This document shows, piece after piece, positions 60,035-64,000 of a stretch of 64,000 bases of DNA. Both the position numbers and the translations under genes were made by a program. The notes below the pieces were generated by a model that saw only the letters and a list, made by a program, of their open reading frames with translations, had not been told where the DNA came from and did no database searches. Source of the DNA: CAZMGG01 sp964565715 (GTDB lineage: Bacteria; Planctomycetota; UBA1135; UBA2386); NCBI GenBank assembly GCA_964565715.1, contig CAZMGG010000002.1:1-64000 (forward strand), read 5' to 3'. Position 1 is the first letter of the stretch, and every line of letters begins with the position of its first letter.

Positions 60035-60955
60035 ATGCATTCCTACCAGCCGTTCGAGTTCTCCAATCAGACCGGTCAGGCGTTCCTGCTGCCGGTGGTG
60101 GGCATCGCCAGCGCCGCGCTCGCGGCGTTCGCCTACGCCTGGATCGACGTCTACAGCCCGATCGCCGGCTACGTGTCGTTCCTCTTCGTGCTCGGCCTCG
60201 GCTTCGGCGCCGCGCTGCCGGTGGCGATCGCCGGCCATCGGCTCAAGGTGCGCAATCCCCTGATCCTGCGGATCAACGGCGCGGTCACCGGCGTGCTGGC
60301 GGTCTACCTGGCCTGGGTGTTCTTCGCCTGGGTGCTGCTGCGCCGCGACGCACCGCCGGACGAGGTGCCTGCGCTGTGGACCATGATCCACTCGCCCGGC
60401 GCTCTCTGGGACTTCACGCAGTTCCTGGCCGAGAACGGCTGGTACTCGATCCGCACCTTCACGCCGACCGGCATCGTGCTGTGGGCATTCTGGGCGATCG
60501 AGGCAGCCGTGGTGATCGGCCTGGGCGTGCTCCTGTCGACCTCGCGGGTGATCGGCCAGGGCTTCTGTGAGGACTGCAACCAGTGGCTGCAGCCCGAGGA
60601 AACCGTGGCGATCCCCGCCGATCAGGGGGCACCCGGCAAGCTGATCCACAGCAAGGGCCTCGCGGGCATCACCTCGGTGGCGCCGCCGAGCGCGCGCGCC
60701 AGCCGCTGGCTCAACATCAGCCGACAACGCTGCGGCGGCTGTGGCCAGACCGCGACCTTCCAGGTCGACGACGTGAAGGCCGTGCAGGAGAAGAACGGTG
60801 TGAAGCTGGTGGCGACGCCGGTGGTGCCCCTTTCGATGCAGGGCGACGCCGAACGCACCGAGATCGAGCGCATTGCCGCGCTGCTGGCGGAGGCCGACCG
60901 GCAGCGCTTCGCCGACGTTGCGAGCAAGTCGGACGAGGCCACCACCAGTGCCTGA
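60035..60955 (+). CDS. Four-helix membrane protein with C-terminal zinc ribbon
   Basis: A 306-residue protein; ATG 60035 has GAGGG upstream. Membrane segments lie at about 19-37, 45-66, 82-102 and 145-168. A cytosolic C-terminal part has four cysteines in two knuckles (C178-x-x-C181 and C233-x-x-C236), a rubredoxin/zinc-ribbon spacing, followed by a charged helix. No family recognised. It overlaps the HAD phosphatase gene by 8 bp, so the two are co-expressed. A regulatory or metal-binding membrane role is possible but unproven. Confidence 0.7.
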   Translation: MHSYQPFEFSNQTGQAFLLPVVGIASAALAAFAYAWIDVYSPIAGYVSFLFVLGLGFGAALPVAIAGHRLKVRNPLILRINGAVTGVLAVYLAWVFFAWVLLRRDAPPDEVPALWTMIHSPGALWDFTQFLAENGWYSIRTFTPTGIVLWAFWAIEAAVVIGLGVLLSTSRVIGQGFCEDCNQWLQPEETVAIPADQGAPGKLIHSKGLAGITSVAPPSARASRWLNISRQRCGGCGQTATFQVDDVKAVQEKNGVKLVATPVVPLSMQGDAERTEIERIAALLAEADRQRFADVASKSDEATTSA

Positions 60956-61616
60956 ACCGGCCGCCGCCGCCGCCGTCCTTTTCGACCTCGACGGCGTGCT
61001 GATCCTGAGCGAGGCGGCGCATCTCGCGAGCTGGCGGCAGGTGCTCCTGCCCCGCGGCGTGGACCTGACCCCGGCCATGTTCAAGGCGACCTTCGGCCGC
61101 ACCAACCGCGACACGATCCGGGCGCTGCTCGGCGAACTGCCGCCCGCCGAGGCCGAACGGCTCGCCGAGGCGAAGGAGCGGCGCTGGCGCGAGGCGATCC
61201 GCGGCGCCGTGCCGCTGGCGCCGGGCGCGCTCGCCGTGCTGCGCGACCTGCGTGCCGAGGGCTTCGCGCTGGCGCTCGGCAGCTCGGCGCCGCCGGCGAA
61301 CGTGGCGGCGGCGCTCGACGGCACCGGCCTCCGCGAGCTGCTGCCGGTGATCGTCGACGGCAGCATGGTGGCGCGCGGCAAGCCCGACCCCGAGGTGTTC
61401 CTGCGCTGCGCCGCGGGTCTCGGGGTGGTGCCTGGGTGCTGCGTGGTGGTCGAGGACGCGCCCGCCGGCATCCAGGCGGCGCTTGCCGGTGGCATGCGGG
61501 CGATCGGCATCCCGTCGGCGCATCAGGCGACGCAGCTGCAGCAGGAAGGTGCCCACGCGGTGGCGCCCACCCTGGCCGCGGTGACGCCGGACCTGATCCG
61601 GCGCGCTCTTTCGTAA
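60948..61616 (+). CDS. HAD-superfamily phosphatase/phosphomutase-like
   Basis: A 222-residue protein from GTG 60948 (8 bp inside the previous gene). HAD motif I is LFDLDGVLIL with nucleophile D13 and acid/base D15; motif II GSSAPP; motif III Lys in RGKPDPEVF; motif IV VVEDAPAGIQAA. The helical cap between motifs I and II (FGRTNRDTIRALLGEL) places it with beta-phosphoglucomutase and phosphoglycolate-phosphatase-like enzymes. The substrate is uncertain. Its TAA stop lies inside the second AT-rich palindrome. Confidence 0.9.
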   Translation: MPEPAAAAAVLFDLDGVLILSEAAHLASWRQVLLPRGVDLTPAMFKATFGRTNRDTIRALLGELPPAEAERLAEAKERRWREAIRGAVPLAPGALAVLRDLRAEGFALALGSSAPPANVAAALDGTGLRELLPVIVDGSMVARGKPDPEVFLRCAAGLGVVPGCCVVVEDAPAGIQAALAGGMRAIGIPSAHQATQLQQEGAHAVAPTLAAVTPDLIRRALS

Positions 61617-61640
61617 CTATATTATTTACAGATACTTACG
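61612..61640. repeat. AT-rich palindromic element (copy 2), likely bidirectional terminator
   Basis: A 29-bp, strongly AT-rich stretch fills the gap between the convergent HAD and ABC genes. Arms CGTAA (61612-61616) and TTACG (61636-61640) are complementary, with a further TAT/ATA pair inside. The plus-strand TAA stop is in the left arm and the minus-strand stop lies one base beyond the right arm. Its ends (CGTAA and AGATACTTAC), an inner TATATT and its 28-bp core length match the element at 7536-7563 in opposite orientation. Confidence 0.6.
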
Positions 61641-61641
61641 T

Positions 61642-62322
61642 TCAAGATGAGTCGGTGGCGATGCGGCTGTCGTGCATGCGCACCACCCGGGCCGCCCGCG
61701 CCGCCAGCCCCTCGTCGTGGGTCACCACCACCAGCGTGCGGCCCTGCGCCACCAGTTCCTCCAGCAACTCCACCACGGAGCGCCCTGCCTGGCTGTCCAG
61801 GTTGCCGGTCGGCTCGTCGCACAGGAGCAGCGGCGGGTCGCCGACCAACGCCCGCGCGATCGCCACGCGCTGCTGCTGGCCGCCGGACAGCTCGGCGGGC
61901 CGGTGCGTCAGCCGGTCGCCGAGGCCGACCTGCCGCAGCGCGGCGGCGGCGCGCTCCTCCCGTTCCGGCCGCGGCACGCCCTGGTAGCGGAGCGGCAGGG
62001 CCGCGTTCTGCACCGCGGTGGCGTGCGGCAGCAGGTGGAAGGCCTGGAAGACGAAGCCGATCCGGCGCCGCACCGCCGCCAGTTCGCGATCGCCGAGCCG
62101 GCCGACCTCGCGCCCCTCGTACCAGTGGGCGCCCTGGGTCGGCTGGTCGAGGCAGCCGAGCACGTGCAGCAGGGTCGACTTGCCGGAGCCCGACGGCCCC
62201 AGCACGGCCACGTGCTCGCCGCGCCGCAGCGCGAAGTCGACGCGGTCCAGCGCCCGCACCGACGCACCCTCGCGGTCGTAGACCTTGCTCACCGCCCGCA
62301 ATGCCGCCAGGACGTCAGTCAT
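61642..62322 (-). CDS. ABC transporter ATP-binding protein (MacB/LolD type)
   Basis: A 226-residue ATPase. Walker A LGPSGSGKSTLLHVLGCLD, Q-loop FVFQAFHLLPH, signature LSGGQQQRVAIARAL, Walker B LLLCDEPTGNLD and H-loop VVVTHDE are all intact. The HLLPHATAVQNAALPL segment is typical of the LolD/MacB/FtsE group, which powers extracytoplasmic mechanotransmission rather than classic transport. The gene overlaps the downstream end of the permease gene by 8 bp. Stop at 61642 is adjacent to the AT-rich element. Confidence 0.95.
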   Translation of the reverse strand: MTDVLAALRAVSKVYDREGASVRALDRVDFALRRGEHVAVLGPSGSGKSTLLHVLGCLDQPTQGAHWYEGREVGRLGDRELAAVRRRIGFVFQAFHLLPHATAVQNAALPLRYQGVPRPEREERAAAALRQVGLGDRLTHRPAELSGGQQQRVAIARALVGDPPLLLCDEPTGNLDSQAGRSVVELLEELVAQGRTLVVVTHDEGLAARAARVVRMHDSRIATDSS

Positions 62323-63568
62323 GGCGCAAGGCCTCCACCGGCAGGACCCGCGCCGCGGCCCGGGCCGGCTGCAGGCCCGCCACCAGCGTCACCAGGGCCA
62401 GCAGCCCGATCACCTGCAGGGCGGTCCACGCCGACGGCACCGGGCTGCCGAGGTAGCCCTTGGCGCGGGCGTCGAACGGCAGCGCGTCGAGACCGGCCAG
62501 CAGCAGGACGGAGAGCAGGAAGCCCGCGCCGCCGCCCGCCGCCACCACCAGCACCGTCTCCAGCAGCTGGCGCAGCACGATGCCGCGGGCGGTGAGGCCC
62601 AGCGCGCGGCGCAGGCCGAGCTCGCGGCGCTTCGCCTCGACGCGGGCGAACATGGCGTTGCCGACGCCGAGCGCCGCCACCAGCAGGCCCAGCGCGCCCA
62701 TCACGAACAGGAACGCGCGGGTGCCGGTGAGCAGGTCGCGGATCTGGCCGGCGTTGCGGACATGGTCGGTGAGCCGCAGCGCCGGCTGGTCCTGCGGGTC
62801 GAAGCCCAGCCGGGCGCCGAGGCGGGCCCGCACCGCCCCGTCCACCGCCGCGTGCGCGCGCGGATCCTGCACCTGCACGAGCCCGTAGTGGGGCTGCCGC
62901 CGGCCGAACGCGGCCATCGCCGTGGTGGCGGGCAGGTAGGCCTTGCGGGCGTCCTCGCCGCCGTAGTTCATCACCATCACCCGCTCCGGCACGACGCCGA
63001 CGACCTGGAACGGCATGCCGGCCACGTGCACCTGCCGGCCGACCACCGCGTCCGTGCCGAACAGGTCGCGGGCCAGCAATTCGCCGAGACAGACGACGCG
63101 GCGGCGTTCGGCGAGGTCGATGGGCGACAGGAAGCGGCCGTCGGGGCGCACGCCCATGCCGCGGATCGCCGGATAGTCGGCCTGGACGCCGAGCACGGTG
63201 GCGTTGGCCACGGCGCTGCCGCGCAGCTCCCGCTGGAACTGGAACTCGACGCTCACCGCGCGCACGCCGGGCACGTCGGCCAGCTCCTGCACCAGCTCGT
63301 AGGTGAGCGGCAGGTGGCGGCCCGCCGGCAGGCCGCGGAACGGCCGCGTCGTGCTGCCGGCGGAGTAGCGCAGCATCCGGTCGCTGCTGCGCTGCAGCGC
63401 GCCATCCATCGCCACGTGGGTGCCCTCGCCGAAGCCCATCAGCACCACCAGGCCCAGCGTGCCGAGCAGCAGCACCGCCACCACCGCGCGGAGCTGGCGA
63501 CGTTCGGCCCACAGCTCGGCCAGGGCCTCGCCCAGCTCGTCGCCGACGGTGCGCAGGGCACTGCTCAC
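62315..63568 (-). CDS. FtsX/MacB-type ABC permease
   Basis: A 417-residue permease. The frame is open for 74 more codons upstream, but GTG 63568 in a GTGA overlap with the preceding gene is the natural start. One helix near the N-terminus (about 25-45, VVAVLLLGTLGLVVLMGF) is followed by an extracytoplasmic MacB_PCD-like domain (about 55-270; RGSAVANATVLGVQ, GMPFQVVGVVPE) and three C-terminal helices with the FtsX motif (VEAKRRELGLRRALGLTARGI). It is the membrane partner of the ATPase next to it. Cargo may be lipoproteins, peptides or drugs. Confidence 0.9.
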   Translation of the reverse strand: MSSALRTVGDELGEALAELWAERRQLRAVVAVLLLGTLGLVVLMGFGEGTHVAMDGALQRSSDRMLRYSAGSTTRPFRGLPAGRHLPLTYELVQELADVPGVRAVSVEFQFQRELRGSAVANATVLGVQADYPAIRGMGVRPDGRFLSPIDLAERRRVVCLGELLARDLFGTDAVVGRQVHVAGMPFQVVGVVPERVMVMNYGGEDARKAYLPATTAMAAFGRRQPHYGLVQVQDPRAHAAVDGAVRARLGARLGFDPQDQPALRLTDHVRNAGQIRDLLTGTRAFLFVMGALGLLVAALGVGNAMFARVEAKRRELGLRRALGLTARGIVLRQLLETVLVVAAGGGAGFLLSVLLLAGLDALPFDARAKGYLGSPVPSAWTALQVIGLLALVTLVAGLQPARAAARVLPVEALRHD

Positions 63569-64000
63569 GGCGTTCCTCCGCGCAGGGCGACCACCGGGTC
63601 CAGGCGGGCGGCGGTGCGGGCCGGCAGCCAGCCCGCCAGGACGCCCACCGCCGCCAGCAGCAGCGCCGCCAGGGCGGCGATCGGCGCCGGCAGGTGCGGC
63701 ACGCCGATCTGCGCCACCGCGCCGGTCTGCCGCACGGTCACCACCAGCAGGCCCGCGGCGGCGAGCCCCAGCGCGGCGCCGCCGCCGCACAGGGCGAGGG
63801 CCTGCAGCAGCACCTCGCGGCCGACGGCGGACGGCGTGGCGCCCACCGCCAGCTTCAGGCCGATCTCGGCCCGCCGGCGCCGTACCAGGAAGGCCAGCAG
63901 ATGGCCGACGGCGACGCCGCCGAGCAGCACGGTGACCACCCCGGCGATGCCGAGCACGACGTGGAAGCCGAGGAAGATGAAGCCGAGCATGCGCTGCTCC
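63565..64000 (-). CDS. Second FtsX/MacB-type permease, partial (N-terminus outside window)
   Basis: The 145 codons at the right edge encode the C-terminal three helices of another FtsX-type permease (VVLGIAGVVTVLLGGVAVGH, RRAEIGLKLAVGATPSAVGRE, LAALLLAAVGVLAGWLPA). The RRRAEIGLKLAVGATPSAV segment is the conserved coupling helix. The start lies beyond position 64000; the ATG at 63990 is internal. Two permeases plus one ATPase resemble the LolCDE layout or MacB-like pairs; an adaptor gene may follow further upstream on this strand. Confidence 0.88.
   Translation of the reverse strand, partial: EQRMLGFIFLGFHVVLGIAGVVTVLLGGVAVGHLLAFLVRRRRAEIGLKLAVGATPSAVGREVLLQALALCGGGAALGLAAAGLLVVTVRQTGAVAQIGVPHLPAPIAALAALLLAAVGVLAGWLPARTAARLDPVVALRGGTP

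Noticed and set aside
1..64000. tRNA, rRNA, insertion sequence or prophage genes
   Set aside because: I looked for cloverleaf ends, transposase, integrase and phage structural motifs and saw none; base composition is uniform apart from the short AT-rich patches reported.

Overview
The window is about 70 % G+C and nearly all coding. Many products carry signal peptides or lipoboxes. There are two transmembrane Ser/Thr kinases ending in formylglycine-synthase-like (FGE/sulfatase-modifying) domains, two exported caspase-fold peptidases, FG-GAP, BNR and ELWxxDGT repeat proteins, and a secreted squalene-cyclase-like toroid. Two exported proteins share a C-terminal domain of a kind I associate with high-GC Planctomycetota. 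I infer a planctomycete-like chromosome; this is inference, since no rRNA or other marker gene is present. I saw no rRNA, tRNA, CRISPR array, transposase or prophage.

Layout. 1-7.5 kb: a spermidine-synthase-fold protein, a very large nuclease-RecQ-UvrD fusion and a pRiA4b/SEC-C protein. 7.5-22.7 kb: an envelope signalling region with an FG-GAP lipoprotein, two tandem coupled kinase-FGE proteins, an ELWxxDGT protein, a caspase-DUF4384 protein, and a lipoprotein coupled to a caspase-FGE protein. 22.8-32 kb: exported or secreted proteins (BNR repeat, class A beta-lactamase-like with N-terminal repeats, toroid, class C hydrolase, sialate-esterase-like) plus a cytosolic NmrA-type reductase. 32-38 kb: a stress island (BON-MscS channel, six-BON protein, baeRF-type protein, UspA). 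38-44.3 kb: tetR plus a complete tripartite RND efflux operon behind a palindromic operator. 44.4-48.7 kb: a DinB-cupin fusion, a DUF1579-like protein, an unknown protein and topoisomerase III. 48.9-54.2 kb: a glycosyltransferase, PhyH dioxygenase, flavin halogenase-like enzyme and fatty-acid desaturase. 54.2-61.6 kb: a BNR-like lipoprotein, an M19 dipeptidase, a GH127 arabinofuranosidase, a membrane zinc-ribbon protein and a HAD phosphatase. 61.6-64 kb: a MacB/LolCDE-type ABC transporter running off the right edge.

The most interesting assembly is 11.7-22.7 kb. FGE-like domains predicted to lie outside the cytoplasmic membrane occur on two kinases and on one of two exported, apparently active caspases, which suggests an envelope sensing and proteolysis module. 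Other points worth attention are the three-part helicase fusion, a pair of AT-rich 28-bp palindromic elements placed exactly between convergent genes at 7.54 and 61.6 kb, and the halogenase-dioxygenase pair.
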